A program made the position numbers and the translations under genes. The notes under the pieces were generated by a model. It saw only the letters and a program-made list of their open reading frames with translations. It searched no databases and was not told the origin of the DNA. A DNA stretch of 64,000 bases from Craterostigma plantagineum (lineage: Eukaryota; Streptophyta; Magnoliopsida; Lamiales; Linderniaceae): positions 62,001 through 126,000 of the forward strand of contig JAPQWV010000684.1 in the NCBI GenBank assembly GCA_027422505.1, in the 5' to 3' direction. Positions within the stretch are counted from its first letter, which is position 1. Every line of letters starts with the position of its first letter. Below are positions 20,731-32,926 of the stretch, in pieces.

Positions 20731-21289
20731 GATGCAGGCGATGGGATTCCACCCATGATATATTGAGTGGATACGGAGCTGCTTGACGACGCCCACCTTT
20801 TCCATCAACCTTAACGGGCGTCCGACAGGTTTCTTTGCGGGCAAGAGAGGACTGCGCCAAGGGGACCCTATTTCACTATACCTCCACTCTCGTCATGGAG
20901 GTGCTCCACGGTCTTGTTGAGCGTCATATACAGGCGGAACCGCGCTTTCGCTATCACTGGCGTTGCAAGACCACTTCGCTCTCTATGTTGGTCTTCGCGG
21001 ATGATCTCGTTAGATGGGTCGGTGGGACACGGCGGCGTTCGATTAAATAGGCCAACAAACTGTTAGGTTGGGGCTTGTTTTTTGCCAAGCGGGGAAAACA
21101 ACTCCACTATGAAACTATCAACGAGGTTTCCAAAATCTCTATCGGGAGAATGAGATTTGAGAAAAACAGTGGGAGTCAAGCCAAATGAAAATTCCTTATT
21201 TGTGCTTGATGAATAATAAGTTTGACCTGACTATGCTTTATTTCTGCAGATTGTTTTCTTTCTATATATACAATGACGTCACCATATAT

Positions 21290-24200
21290 GGCTTTCATTA
21301 CGTGAAACCGTTTGGAAGGTCCAAACCTTGCGGACTGGCTCCGTAATTTGAGGATTGTCCTCACTCTATAACGCCTAGAGTATGTCCTTAATGGGCCTCC
21401 ACCACTCGAACCCGGGGAGGGCATGAGTGACGCATACGGGAATTTCATGCCAAATGGTGGCTGATAGTGCCCAAGTAAAGGCTTTTATGCTTGCTGGAAC
21501 AATGATCTGCAGCGCCAACATTCGGAAATAAGCTTGCGCGAGATATTGATTAACCTAAAAGAATTATATGGCGAGCGGTCGAGATCGTCTCAATATCGCA
21601 CCGCAGACAAAGATGCATGAAGACGTAAATGTCAGGCAACATGTGCAAAAGCTTATTGGGTATATTGAGGAATTGGGTTCGCTCAATTGTCCCATACATC
21701 TTGAGCTTCAGATTGACTTGATCTTCCATTCACTCCCAGCATCATTCGCTCAGTTTATAATAAGTTACAGTCTGTGACAACAATTTCTGCTTCCCGAATT
21801 GATGAACACCCTGATCCAAACTCAGCGTGAACTTAGGAAGGAAAAGGGAAAAGAGGCTGCGCTTGTAATGGCGAAAAAGTCTAAGAGATCTAAGTTACAA
21901 GCCCAACCCCAAGCCCAATAAGCCTACTGGAGGGCAAGGCCAAAATGAACATACCAAGAGTTCTAAGGCGACTGATAAATGCCTTCACTGCCAAGAGCTG
22001 GGCCATTGGAAGAGGGACTGCCCCAAGCTTCGAGCTTCGGGTGCTTCAGATAATGATTTGGGATTCTTGACTCAGGGGCTATTATTTTGAACCAGGGTCA
22101 GGAACAAAATAGGAAGCTGGCGGATCGAGAGTAACATATTTTAAAAATATTATCTCTATTCCTGTTTTGAGCAGACTCGGATATGAGTTCCGTTTTAGTA
22201 ATAATATTTGCGAGATGTATTTGAATTTTGGAAATAAATGCATCGGAAAAGCTACGTTAAAAATGGTTTATACAACTTAAGTGCCAAGAACATGCGAATG
22301 TAATTACCAACAAACGAGCAAAAAGTATTTGTGGCATCTTAGACTCAGTCATGCAGGGGTTCAAAAGATTCAAGAGTTGGAGAAAAACGGCATTATTAAG
22401 CCAACGGAATCAGATTCTTATACAACGTAGTCTTGTATCCTCAGCAAAATGACTAAGTTTCCTTTTACCAGGACTTTTCAAAGCGCCACTAATCTTTTGG
22501 ATTTGATCCATACAGACGTTTGTGGACCGTTTGTGTTGCGGCCTGTGGTAATTTCGATTATTTTGTGACCTTCACTGATGATCACTCTATGGCTTGGTGT
22601 ATCTGTTGAAGCACAAGTCTGAAACACTTGAAGTTCAAGGAATTCAAGACGTAAGTGGAAAATCAAACTGTGAGACAAATTAAAGCTGTTCGATCGGATC
22701 GAGGCGACGAGTATATGAGTCTCGACTTTGACGGTGTTTTGAAAGAAAATGGTACCATTTCGCAATTTACTCCGCCCAGAACACCACAATTGAATAATTT
22801 GCTGAACACAGAAATCAGACATTATTAGATAAAGTTCGATCTATGCTTAGCTATGCAGATCTCCCCATATCGTTGTGGGGATATGCCTCGCAAACTGCAG
22901 TCTATGTTTTGAACAGGATTCCTTGAAAGTCTGTTGATCGGGTACCTTACAAAATTTGGAATGGTAAGAAGCCAACGATCATTGTAGCCATTCATGCTCA
23001 CTTTCTCGTGGAACAGTTCGTTCGAGAAGGTGGAGCTGGCAGAGAAGTGACTCTTAGAGAGTTAGATGAAACACCTACAGAGACATCAGTGCCTGAGAGC
23101 ACAAATGACCAGCTCGAGACGCAACCAAAATTGCGTAGGTCTGGTAGAGTATCTCACATGCCTGAGATACGGTATGGTACACGTTGAGCACGGGGGTGCT
23201 GCGATGGAGGGGATTGTCGGGGACGACCTTGCTACATATGACCAGACAATGATGGATGTCGACTCAAAGAATGGGTCGAAGCTATGAAAGCAGAGATGGA
23301 CTCAATGCACACTAACCAAGTCTGGACTATAGTAGACCTACCCGAGGGTTTTAGACCCATAGTGTATAAGTGGATCTACAAGGGAAAGATTGGATCTGAC
23401 GGACTGGTGGATACTTACAAAGCTAGGCTAGTTGTGAAAGGGTATAGTCAGAAAGAGGGCATTGACTATGAGGAAACCTTTTCACCTGTTGCAATGATAA
23501 GTCCATCCGTATTTTGCTGGCAATAGCAGCATACTATGATTACGAGAACTGGCAGATGGATGTGAAAACTGCATTCCTAAATGGATTCATACAGATCTGT
23601 AAGGAGCAGCCCAAGGGTTATATCGCAAGCAGATGCTCACAAAGTGTGCAAGCTGAATAGGTCCATTTATGGGCTTAAGTGTCTAGAAGCTGAAATCTTC
23701 GATTTGATGAAGTAGTTAGGAACTACGGATTCTTAAAGAATGAAGATGAGCCTTGCGTTTACAAGAAGGTCAGTGGGAGTAAGATAACGTTCCTCGTATT
23801 GTACGTGGATGACATCCTTTTGATATGAAACGACATCACTCGCTCTCAGAGGTGAAAACTTGCCTTTCGATCGAATTCTCCATGAAAGATCTGGGAAAAG
23901 CAACTTATATTCTTGGTATTCGCCTTTATAGAGATCGTGCGAACGAATGATAAGTTTGCCCTTTACTTAGAAAAAATCCTGATACGGTATCGAATGAATG
24001 AATCTAAGAAAGGATTCTTGCCTATGCGGCATGGGATTCATCTCTCGAAATCCATGTGTCCTCAAAGTGAGGAAGACATGAAGGAAATGAGTGGAATTCC
24101 TTATGCATCTGTAGTAGGTAGCCTAATGTATTCGATGCTATGTACGCGGCCTGACATTGCGTACTCTGTGAGCCTAGTAAGTCGCTACTAGTCTAATCCT

Positions 24201-24792
24201 GGTAGAGAACACTGGAATGCAGTAAAGAGTATCCTTAGGTACCTTAGACGGACTAAGGATATGATACTGATTTATGGAAACGAAGGATTAGAAGTGGACG
24301 GTTATACCGATTCGGACTTCCAATCAGACGCGGATGACCGAAAATTCACTTTTGGTTTCATCTATACGCTCAATGGTGGAGCAGTGTCTTGGAAAAATTC
24401 TAATCAAAGCACTACTACCGATTCCACCACTTAGGCGGAGTATATTGCAGCCTCTGAGGCGCTAAGGAGGGTGTTTGGATGAGGAAGTTCTTAGAGGAAC
24501 TCCAAGTAGTTCCAAGCATAGTGGATTGCCTACTGCCACTGTGGTGCGACAATGGTTGGGCAATCGCACAAGTCAAGGAGCCTAGGTCTCACAGCAAGTC
24601 CAAACATATATAGAAAAAAAATACCACGTGTTGCGTGGGTTCGTTGAACAAGGCTACATTGCCGTGCAGAAGATAGCCAACGCGTATAACATGGTGGACC
24701 CGTTCACTAAGCCTCTCTCACAAGCACTGCTTGAGAGACACCTTTATATATGGGGTTACGATATCATAGCGCTTGACATTGAGTGCAAGTAG
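21290..24792 (+). pseudogene. Copia gag-pol pseudogene
   Basis: Gag starts near 21320 with PNLADWLRNLRIVLT and includes a CCHC knuckle, CLHCQELGHWKRDC (about 21980-22022). Then come the pre-integrase LWHLRLSHAG (about 22333), the integrase start LIHTDVCGPF (about 22508), IKAVRSDRGDEYMS (about 22680), RT with [14 protein letters not shown] and [20 protein letters not shown] (about 23360-23480), the catalytic YVDD (about 23800), and RNase H with YTDSDFQSDADDRK (24303-24344) and KYHVLRGFVEQGYIA (about 24620-24666). The order is Ty1/copia. More than a dozen stops and frameshifts scatter the product over all three frames, and much of the integrase core is missing or scrambled around 22800-23060. 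Confidence 0.85.
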
Positions 24793-24797
24793 GAGAT

Positions 24798-25422
24798 TGA
24801 TAGGGATGTGCCCTCGGAATGCCATTCGATGATGTAATGAATAGGGCACGTATTTAATAGATGTATTATTTGCTATGTCTGAGAATAAATATTGTATGCG
24901 AATACTTCATATCTGGAATATATCTTTCTACGATTTATTCCTTGATAGTCATATTATTTATTTACCATCAGTTCTCTCTTGGCATCTGGTTAGACGGTAA
25001 ATAAATAAAACCCATATTTTGCGAGTATAGTCACCGATTGTCATGGGATGATAGATGGGGCATCAGTGAGCTATTATTCTCGAATATTACATACGTTCAT
25101 AAGTCTTAGACTTCAGTAGGGTGACTGAATGTCAGTCCCAACTTATTTGTTGACGACTACTAAATGGTTGTGCCAACCATTCACTTGGGAAGTGGGAGGT
25201 CGTAACATTGATATAAGTTTAATCGATGATTAACTTGTATTTGGACACGACTCGTAAACGACGATCACATGGCCTATTACTCTGGAAGCGTTAATGCTCG
25301 ATTGATTGACTATAGTAGTGTGTGTGGACCTTAGACCAATGGGTCTTTAACGGAGTTGACTTCGGGTCTTGATTTGTCACTAGTCGGCTAGGCCCGCATT
25401 GGTCGGGGTTGAACATGGGTCA
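24798..25422 (+). repeat. Copia 3' LTR, cut by gypsy A
   Basis: It starts TGATAGGGATGTGCCCTC, near the copia-typical TGTTAGGAATATGCCC seen at 8369 (-), just after a purine stretch (AAGTAGGAGAT, 24787-24797). Shared phrases with 7927-8369 confirm the relationship. At 25422 the GGTCA target site and the gypsy A LTR begin. Confidence 0.7.
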
Positions 25423-26224
25423 TGTAATACCCGTAAAAATTTGATACGGGATTTTGATATAATTAATTATGCAGCTATGTTAATTTGAAGTTGGCGAAGA
25501 AATTTAAATTGGAAAATAAAAATATAAATTTCTAGCTTCACCTTGGTTTCGAAATTTATTAAAAAGCTAAGCAAAATTGATAGAAAATACTAAGTTGGGC
25601 TAACTCAAAAATTTAATTATATTTGATCTTTAGGCCCAAGCACTTGAAACCAAACTATAACAATTTAATTAAGCCCAAGAGTTACAATTAAGTTGCTTAG
25701 GCCAAGGGGAAAACGAGTCAAGATAATCCACTTGTCCCATCTCACGTTATTCAAGGCCTTAAAGTGTATCCATAACACTTTCATAAACTAATAACGAAGG
25801 GAATAAGAACCTCATTTGAAGAAAGAAAACTTCAAGAAACTTGGTAACTTTGGCAAGACAAATCGTTGAATAAGGTATGAGAATTTACATGTTAAGTTGC
25901 TCTATTTAACATATTATACAATTTCAAGACTTAATGTGAGTGTTATTATGCGGTTAGAGTAAATAGTTAGAAAATTCATAACTCACCTGTTAAGAATAAA
26001 TTGCAGACATGTTAGGTATTATTTAGCGTGTGAGGATCGAAGATGTTGGCTATGGAATAGTTGTAGAAATAATTTAGGGTGAGTAGCGTCTATTATTTCC
26101 AGGGGAAGTATAATTTTCGGTATTAGAACCTGTGATACAACACTTTGTTAGTTTAGGGATTATCGTGATATTAGGGTTTTCTGGGAGAATTATGAGTTTT
26201 AGAAGTTCTCGACAAAAGATAGAA

Positions 26225-27035
26225 AGATGTCGATATATATATATATGATAACTAGAAAAGATCTCGAAATGATAGGTCTCGACATTTATAAATCGCGAGG
26301 TGTATAGTAAATAAATGTCGAGATACATAATGAAAGATTTCGATATACTTCACAAAGAAAATTCGAGGTATGATAACCTTAGACAATGTCGAGATCTAAC
26401 AGCTATAGAATAAGTAGAATATCGAAATGTGTGATAATTAAATCTCGAGATCAAATGGTCTTTTCATAGATAGAATTCGAATTATACAGTTTCAAAGTTT
26501 ATTGGTTTCGACATTTGTAAGATGTCGACACATACAATGATATCGATATTTCTATGTCATATAATGTCGACATTTATAGTTGTTTTAGATTCGACATTTA
26601 TAGAATGTCGATATAATGACCTCGACCTTATTTGCCCAACATAAAATTTCGACATCTTTAACTAACAGACCTCGACATTTTGATAAAGCTAAACAGGTCT
26701 CGACTTTTATTAGGTCTTGAGAATAGCAAATAGCTCGACATTTATATTCGACATTTAAGGGTTTCAAATTTGGTCTCGACATTATTTAAAGGGCTTCGAC
26801 ATTTTCCTTTAAGTACCCGACATTTATTAGATATTTATATATGATGGATCCCGAGATTTTTGTATAAATATATATAGAGGGTTCGACATCTATAGGATGT
26901 CGATATAGCTTGAAGAGCTCGACATTTATTAGATATAGATCTCGACATTTTTCAAGAGGTCCGACTTTTTCAAGAAATGATGGTCTCGACATTTTTAGGG
27001 ATAAGATGTCGACATTTGTGAGATTTCGACATTTT
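26225..27035 (+). repeat. TCGACATTT motif array in the gypsy A 5' LTR
   Basis: Dozens of TCGACATTT, CTCGACAT, AATGTCGA and palindromic ATGTCGACAT units are separated by 10-40 bp of AT-rich spacer. Most units read TCGACATTT in the element's own sense direction, opposite to gypsy B and C. Confidence 0.9.
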
Positions 27036-27629
27036 GTTTTACTTAATAAGTTTTCAATATTTTAGGGTTTATTTATTTTTAGGAATATCATTATTTTTAG
27101 GCTTTCGTAAATTTTAGGGTTTTCTATAATTAGGGTTTGGGAACTTAAAAACTTATACAGTTTAACAAATATACTGATATAATAAAATTTATTTATTCAG
27201 AGGATCGACCTACAGGGATTCCATCGGACCTCTTATTTAGCAATATCGGGAGGACAGGTAGGTGAATTATTCATCTACAATACGTAAACACATGTTTGTG
27301 CTTTATGTGCTTTTATGTGATTGAATGATTTACGTGATTTACGTTTTATGTACGGTTTATGTGGATCATTCTTTTATATGTTGTCACGTTTATATGCACA
27401 ACATATGCATATCATATCACAAGGGTGAGAAATTTACACCGTATTGAGACGGTTGACTTGAGATATTGTTGAGCGGGGTAGAATGACATGTTTGTGATTT
27501 TTGTTGTTGACTCGTTGAGGAGTCGAGGTTGGTACTCGTATGACACCTGACGGCAGACAGGCGTGATCGATCTGTCTACTCGGGCGTGAACGTCCCGAGG
27601 TGCAAAACCGTCGTGATTGTATTTTTAGC

Positions 27630-27755
27630 GGAAGGAGCGACCTGACAGGGCAGTTGCGTGATCGTCAAAACGCTGTCGGCGTAGGCTACCGCTTACGGAA
27701 GAGCGACCTAGCAGGGCAGTTGCGTGATCGTCAAAACGCTGCTAGTGTAAGCTTC
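27630..27755 (+). repeat. Two-copy tandem duplication of ~66 bp in the gypsy A LTR
   Basis: GGGCAGTTGCGTGATCGTC and flanking GCGACCT / AAAACGCTG occur twice in succession, with a diverged remainder. The same pair is present in the 3' LTR at about 35150-35275. Confidence 0.85.
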
Positions 27756-28238
27756 CGTATATTATTATGGGCGCGCGAGGTGTCGAGTCTGACCTAGGGC
27801 CCTGTGTTGTGTAATATGAGATAGGATTATGGGAAAAGAAAGAGTGAACATTGCATGTGAGATATTGGGATCGGGAATGAGCTTTCACGTGCATACATGC
27901 ATTTCTATTCACCTACTGGGCAAATCGCTCAGTGTTTACGTGTTGTAGGTACTGAGTCTGACGCCGACGCGCGTCAAGACTGAGGCGGCTGGTGGCGGTG
28001 CTCCACGGACTTTTGAGGGCAGGGCGGTACATGGATGAAGACCTGTGGAGCGATAATAGGGTTTTTATTCTTTGACATTTTTGGGGCTACGCCCGTTGTA
28101 CAGATACTACTATGTAAAATAATATTTTATTATGTTATATTAACTTTTAGGAAAAAGTTTTTAATTGACGGGCCTTCCGCGGCTTACGTTGCGGAAATCC
28201 GCCACTAACCGTAATTAGAAAATGAGGGTCGCCACAGG

Positions 28239-28250
28239 TGGTATCAGAGC
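28239..28250 (+). promoter_or_regulatory. Gypsy A primer-binding site (tRNA-iMet)
   Basis: TGGTATCAGAGC begins two bases after the 5' LTR end (28236). It is the standard plant initiator-Met-tRNA primer site for minus-strand DNA synthesis. Confidence 0.95.
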
Positions 28251-28397
28251 GTAGGCTTTAGATTCTGAAGACTGTCCATGTACTGCCGCTCAAAAGCCTG
28301 GAGAACCAGCCTGGCCTGTAAGTTAAATGCTCGACTATGTGATTATGTGTTATCTGATATGTGTTTTATTTGAATTATTGTAGCTAATAGTTGAAAA

Positions 28398-29828
28398 ATG
28401 CCAAGAACCCGTAGTGAACATGTGGCTGAATCCAGCCGTAGGGCTGAACCGGAGTCCCCTCCAAATGAAAGGGACTCCACTATTCTACGACTGTCCGAAT
28501 TACTTCAACGTCAGTCGGAACATATCAATCGCCAGTCGAGTCAAATCGACGAGCTACTCCATCATCATAGCTCGTCTGAATATCGTCCTTCCCCACAACC
28601 AGCGCGTGTAGAAATTATAGGGAAACAGTTTCGGAAAATGGATCCCCCAACCTTTGCTGATGCTACGGACCCAGCAGTGGCTGAAGATTGGCTGCGCACC
28701 ATAGAAGATATGTTCATATATAGTCGTGTGCTTGATAATGAAAAGGTCCTGTGCGCCGTTTCCATGCTCAGAGGAAACGCCCGATTCTGGTGGGATACCG
28801 TTAAAGTCCTTGAGGATCCGTTGAATATGTCGTGGGAACGATTTAGAGAATTGTTCCACGGCAAATATTTTACTGCCCATGAACAGGAACGACGGATGAT
28901 AGAGTTTATGAATCTCAGGCAAGGAGGAATGCCTGTAACTCAATATATCCGCCGATTCGAGGAGTTGTCCCGTTTTGCTCCTCGCATGGTGGCAACGAAT
29001 CTACTCAAAGTGACGAGGTTCATTACGGGCCTCAAACCCGAACTTTATCGCGACTTAAGTATCTCGGGGGCCCGACAGATGGAATTTACCCAAGTAGCAG
29101 AAAGGGCCATGGTAGCGGAGCAGGCTGAGGCTCAGATTTCCGAAGCCCAGGAGGCGAAGAAGGGGAGGGAGAGTCAGCAAGGACCTGGAAGTGACCGCAA
29201 GCGCCAATTTTTCAACAAAGGTCAAGGTAGCCAAGGAAATCGTCAGGGCCAACAGAACTGGCGCCCGACGCTGAATCAGGGACCCGTAAATATTCAGAGC
29301 AGACCTCCAAACCCAGCACCCCAATGCAAACAGTGTGGCCGTTACCACTTCGGCGTCTCTTATCAACCCAGACCCAACCCAAATCCACAGTGTTTCAGAT
29401 GCGGAAGAATGGGGCACTATGCAAGGAACTGTAACACGAACATGCCCCAGAACCCGACCCTAACACCAGTTCGACCTCCACCGGTTCCTGCACGGGTTTT
29501 CACGCTTACCAATGAGGAGGCCGAGGCGAACCCTTCTGTTGTGACGGGTACGTTAACTATCTATAACGTGCCCACTTCGGTGCTAATTGACTCTGGAGCC
29601 ACACATTCATTTGTGTCGGCTAAGTATGTGACGAAGGTAGGAATATCTCCTACCTCATCTGAATGCAGCTATATAGTTACTCTACCACACGGGGATCCGA
29701 CGCATACCAACCAAGTACTGAAAGGATGCGTCGTAGTTATTGAGGGTAGGAACTTGAGTGCCGACCTTATTGTAATCCCGATGAACGACTACGATGTCAT
29801 CTTCGGAATGGATTGGCTTTCAAGATAG
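28398..29828 (+). pseudogene. Gypsy A gag and protease (open, ends at a premature stop)
   Basis: The 476-codon frame starts MPRTRSEHVAESS, 148 bp after the PBS. Residues ~80-240 are the retrotransposon gag core (AEDWLRTIEDMF, GNARFWWDTVKV, RFRELFHGKYFT). Zinc knuckles follow: CKQCGRYHFGVS lacks the last Cys present in gypsy B and C, while CFRCGRMGHYARNC is intact. The aspartic protease motif [12 protein letters not shown] lies near residues 395-406. The frame ends after GMDWLSR with TAG, where gypsy B reads Lys-Tyr-Gly-Ala without a break. Gag packages the RNA and the protease matures the polyprotein. Apart from the lost Cys and the stop, this half looks intact. Confidence 0.9.
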
Positions 29829-32800
29829 GGAGCCATCATAGATTGCAACAAGAAGGTCGTTAAATTTCAACTGCCCGAAGAAGAAGCATTCACTTTTTCG
29901 GGTAAATCAGATAAGAATAGTATTCCAAGAATATCGGCTCTAAAGGCTCAGCGACTCTTGAGGTCAGGTTGTGAGTCTTATCTCATATATGCAGTGAAGG
30001 CGGAGGATTTACCTCAGCCGGAACTAAAAGATGTACCTGTAGTTAACGAATACTCTGATGTATTTCCCGACGACCTCCCGGGGTTACCCCCTGATCGAGA
30101 AATACAGTTCAAGATAGATCTGATGCCAGGATCAGCCCCAATTTCTAAAGCCCTTACCGTTTAGCACCGAACGAGTTAAAAGAGTTGAAAGAACAGCTGG
30201 AGGACCTACTATCTAAAGGGTTTATCCAGCCGAGTTTCTCGCCGTGGGGCGCACCCGTTCTTTTTGTGCGAAAGAAGGATGGGTCTCGATGCGACTATGC
30301 ATCGACTACCGAGAATTGAATAAGATCACGATCAAGAATAAATACCCTTTGCCAAGGATCGATGATCTGTTCGATCAATTGCAAGGAGCTTCAGTATTCA
30401 CGAAAATCGACCTCCGTTCGGGATACCATCAGTTAAAGATCAGGGAGGCAGAAGTTCCAAAAACTGCGTTCAGTACGAGGTACGGCCATTACGAGTTTCT
30501 GGTCATGCCTTTTGGACTGACAAACGCCCCAGCTGCTTTTATTGACTTGATGAATCGAGTCTTCAAAAACTACCTCGATCGGTTCGTTATCGTCTTTATC
30601 GACGATATTGTGATCTATTCTAAGACAAGAGACGAACACGAAACCCATCTACGAACCGTCTTAGGAATCCTGCGAGAGAAACAGCTCTACGCCAAATTCA
30701 AGAATTGTGAATTTTGGCTTGAGCAAGTAGCCTTCTTGGGACACGTGATTTATGGGAATGGAATCTCTGTGGACCCGAGTAAGATCGAAGCTGTAAATAA
30801 CTGGCCACGACCTACTACGCCTACCGAAGTCCGTAGTTTTCTGGGACTTGCGGGATATTACCGTAAGTTTATAGCAGACTTCTCCAGTATTGCCTCTACA
30901 CTGACCAATCTAACGAGGAAGAACGTTTCGTTCAAGTGGACCGAAGCATGCGAACAAAGTTTTCAAGAATTGAAGAAACGTCTTACCTCTGCCCCAATAT
31001 TGACAATACCATCAGGGGCCGGAGGATTTGCAGTATACAGCGATGCTTCGAAGAATGGCTTGGGATGTGTGCTGATGCTGAACGGAAAGGTGATTGCCTA
31101 TGCTTCGCGACAACTAAAGGAATACGAGAAGAACTACCCAACCCATGACCTCGAATTAGCAGCGGTGGTCTTCGCTCTGAAGATCTGGAGACATTATCTC
31201 TACGGAGAGAAATGTGAGATCTTCACAGACCATAAGAGTTTGAAGTATTTCTTCACCCAGAAGGAACTGAATATGCGACAGCGAAGATGGCTGGAGCTCG
31301 TCAAGGACTACGATTGCGTCATCAGCTATCATCCGGGTAAGGCAAACGTAGTCGCAGATGCGCTAAGTCGAAAAGCGGTGAATGCAGAGTTACATCAGCT
31401 TGGAATAGAGGTAGTTAATTTGGGCGAAGTTGAGGCAAGATTAGCAGCGCTAACTCTCCAACCCAAGCTGCTAGAACAGATCAAGAAGACACAAGAAGAA
31501 GACGAACTCTACCTAAAAATGAAGGAGGCACTACCCGAAGATTTTAACATCCGAGAGGATGGAGCCTTACTATACAAGAACCGTCTTTATGTACCTAACA
31601 GCGAGGAGTTACGACAAACGATAATGAAGGAAGCACACGCGACCACATATTCGGTACACCCAGGATCCACGAAGATGTATCAAGACTTGCGAGTAACATA
31701 CTGGTGGCCAGGAATGAAGAAAGACATCGCTACATTTGTGAATCGATGTATGACCTGTCAATTGATTAAAGCGAAACACCAGCGACCCGGTGGAACCCTA
31801 CAGCCTCTACCCACTCCGGAATGGAGTGGGATCATATCACGATGGATTTCGTCGTTGGTTTACCCAAGACGACGAAAGGCCATGATGCTATTTGGGTGAT
31901 TGTAGACCGCCTGACGAAATCAGCCTATTTCATTCCAATCAGCTCTACTTTTTCCATGGAACGCTATGCTGAACTATATATTCAGGAAATAATACGACTC
32001 CATGGAATTCCAATCTCTATAGTCTCGGATAGAGATTCGAGATTTTTGTCGAACTTTTGGCAGAGCTTGCAGAAAGCAATGGGTACCAAGCTCTCGTTCA
32101 GTACTGCTTACCATCCCCAGACCGATGGGCAGTCTGAACGAACAATACAGACTCTCGAGGATATGCTACGGGCATGTGTGCTCGATTTCAAAGGAAACTG
32201 GAGTAAGTATTTGCCGCTCATAGAGTTTTCATACAACAACAGTTTCCACGCTACAATTGGAATGGCACCATACGAAGCTTTATACGGGCGTAAGTGCCGG
32301 TCCCCAGTCCATTGGTACGAAATTGGTGAGCGAACATTGTTAGGACCGATATGATCCGAGAAATGACAGAAGCTATGACAAAGATTCGGGAAAAGATGCG
32401 AACCGCACAGAGTCGTCAAAAGAGTTATGCAGATCATCGACGACGACCACTGGAATTTGCAGAAGGTGACCAAGTGTTCCTGAAAATTTCTCCGATGAAA
32501 GGAGTAAAGCGTTTCGGGAAAAAGGGGAAGCTGAGTCACAGATACATAGGCCCGTTTAGAATTATCAGACGAGTTGGCGAAGTAGCGTACCAATTAAAAT
32601 TGCCGGCTTCACTATCGCAAGTTCACGACGTATTTCATGTATCGACACTACGGAAGTACGTTGCAGACCCAAGCCACGTGATCCAGAACGAGCTTCTTTA
32701 CCAACAGCTCAAGCCTGACTTGAGTTACGAAGAGAAGCCCGTAGAAATTTTAATGTATGAGTTGAAACAACTTCGGAATAAGGTTATTCCATTAGTTAAG

Positions 32801-32902
32801 GTTTTGTGGCGGAATCAATTAATTGAGGAAGCCACTTGGGAACGTGAAGATGATATGAGAGTTCGTTATCCCGAGTTATTCCAGTCGGCGAAATTTCGGT
32901 GA
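29829..32902 (+). pseudogene. Gypsy A pol (RT, RNase H, integrase, chromodomain) with frameshifts
   Basis: After the TAG the same frame continues through GAIIDCNKKV and [17 protein letters not shown] to about 30150, where a one-base loss shifts it. A second shift occurs near 30285. The long frame to 31899 carries [23 protein letters not shown], the RT active site FIDDIVIYS, RNase [12 protein letters not shown] and [10 protein letters not shown], and the integrase zinc region with WWPGMKKD and CMTCQ. A third shift near 31820 leads to the integrase core ([25 protein letters not shown]), and a fourth near 32350 to the C-terminal domain, [10 protein letters not shown] and the chromodomain-like [15 protein letters not shown], ending at 32902. 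The domain order RT-RH-INT is Ty3/gypsy. It cannot be translated as one protein. Confidence 0.92.
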
Positions 32903-32910
32903 CGAAATTC

Positions 32911-32926
32911 TTTTAAGGGGGGAGGA
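32911..32926 (+). promoter_or_regulatory. Gypsy A polypurine tract
   Basis: TTTTAAGGGGGGAGGA lies directly upstream of the 3' LTR. It is the plus-strand primer site. Its sequence is the same type as the tracts of gypsy B, C and D. Confidence 0.92.

Larger units (their letters stand above)
9666..21015 (+). mobile_element. LINE B: long decayed L1-type LINE carrying nested insertions
   Basis: In order: ORF1 start (9666-10041), an inserted gypsy fragment (10042-16158), the rest of ORF1 (16159-17828), then ORF2 with endonuclease and reverse transcriptase (17829-21015). The RT is cut by two later LINE insertions at 19331-20214 and 20548-20730, each with its own target-site duplication. After the FADDL motif (about 21000) the sequence leaves the LINE; the RNase H/zf-RVT end and 3' UTR are missing and a copia element follows. 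Multiple frameshifts show it is long dead. Confidence 0.8.
17829..21015 (+). pseudogene. LINE B ORF2 (endonuclease and reverse transcriptase), interrupted
   Basis: It opens with MPVGSWNVRGLNRQDHR, the start of an APE-type endonuclease. Further endonuclease pieces are FISFVYGNSRREDRVALWDE, AWVVAGDFNTILH (about 18229-18267) and SDHLPL (18500). The linker LKLLKPIFMHMRR and AKLAWLKDGDQCSSYIFRK leads to the RT: PRRSTDFRPISCCNVLYKII, QTAFIPRRRI, AMLKVDLAKAYDKVEW (about 20470-20520) and the catalytic-site region FADDL (about 20995). LINE insertions at 19331 and 20548 split the RT. Stops and frameshifts occur near 17990, 18336, 18420, 19127 and 20880. ORF2p would nick target DNA and prime reverse transcription; this copy cannot. 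Confidence 0.85.
21016..25422 (+). mobile_element. Degenerate Ty1/copia retrotransposon (interrupted by gypsy A)
   Basis: Gag, integrase, reverse transcriptase and RNase H follow in copia order (integrase before RT), then a polypurine-like GTAGGAGAT and a 3' LTR from 24798. The 3' LTR is cut at 25422 by gypsy A and may continue for a few dozen bases after 35766. I could not find a 5' LTR or PBS; the left boundary against LINE B near 21015 is approximate. Confidence 0.75.
25423..28236 (+). repeat. Gypsy A 5' LTR
   Basis: Starts TGTAATACCCG and ends GGTCGCCACA. It carries a motif array (26225-27035) and a two-copy duplication (27630-27755). Short ORFs beginning MSRP on its minus strand are artefacts of the ATGTCGA motif. 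Confidence 0.95.

Noticed and set aside
26585..26992. Minus-strand small proteins beginning MSRP/MSRS (also 34095-34502, 38063-38299, 45868-46104, 53337-53570, 61150-61383)
   Set aside because: ATGTCGA in the LTR motif array encodes Met-Ser-Arg at each unit, so these recurring starts are artefacts of the repeat.
28239..28250. tRNA gene
   Set aside because: Only the 12-base primer-binding complement is present, not a cloverleaf; the same holds at 6514, 44565 and 59548.
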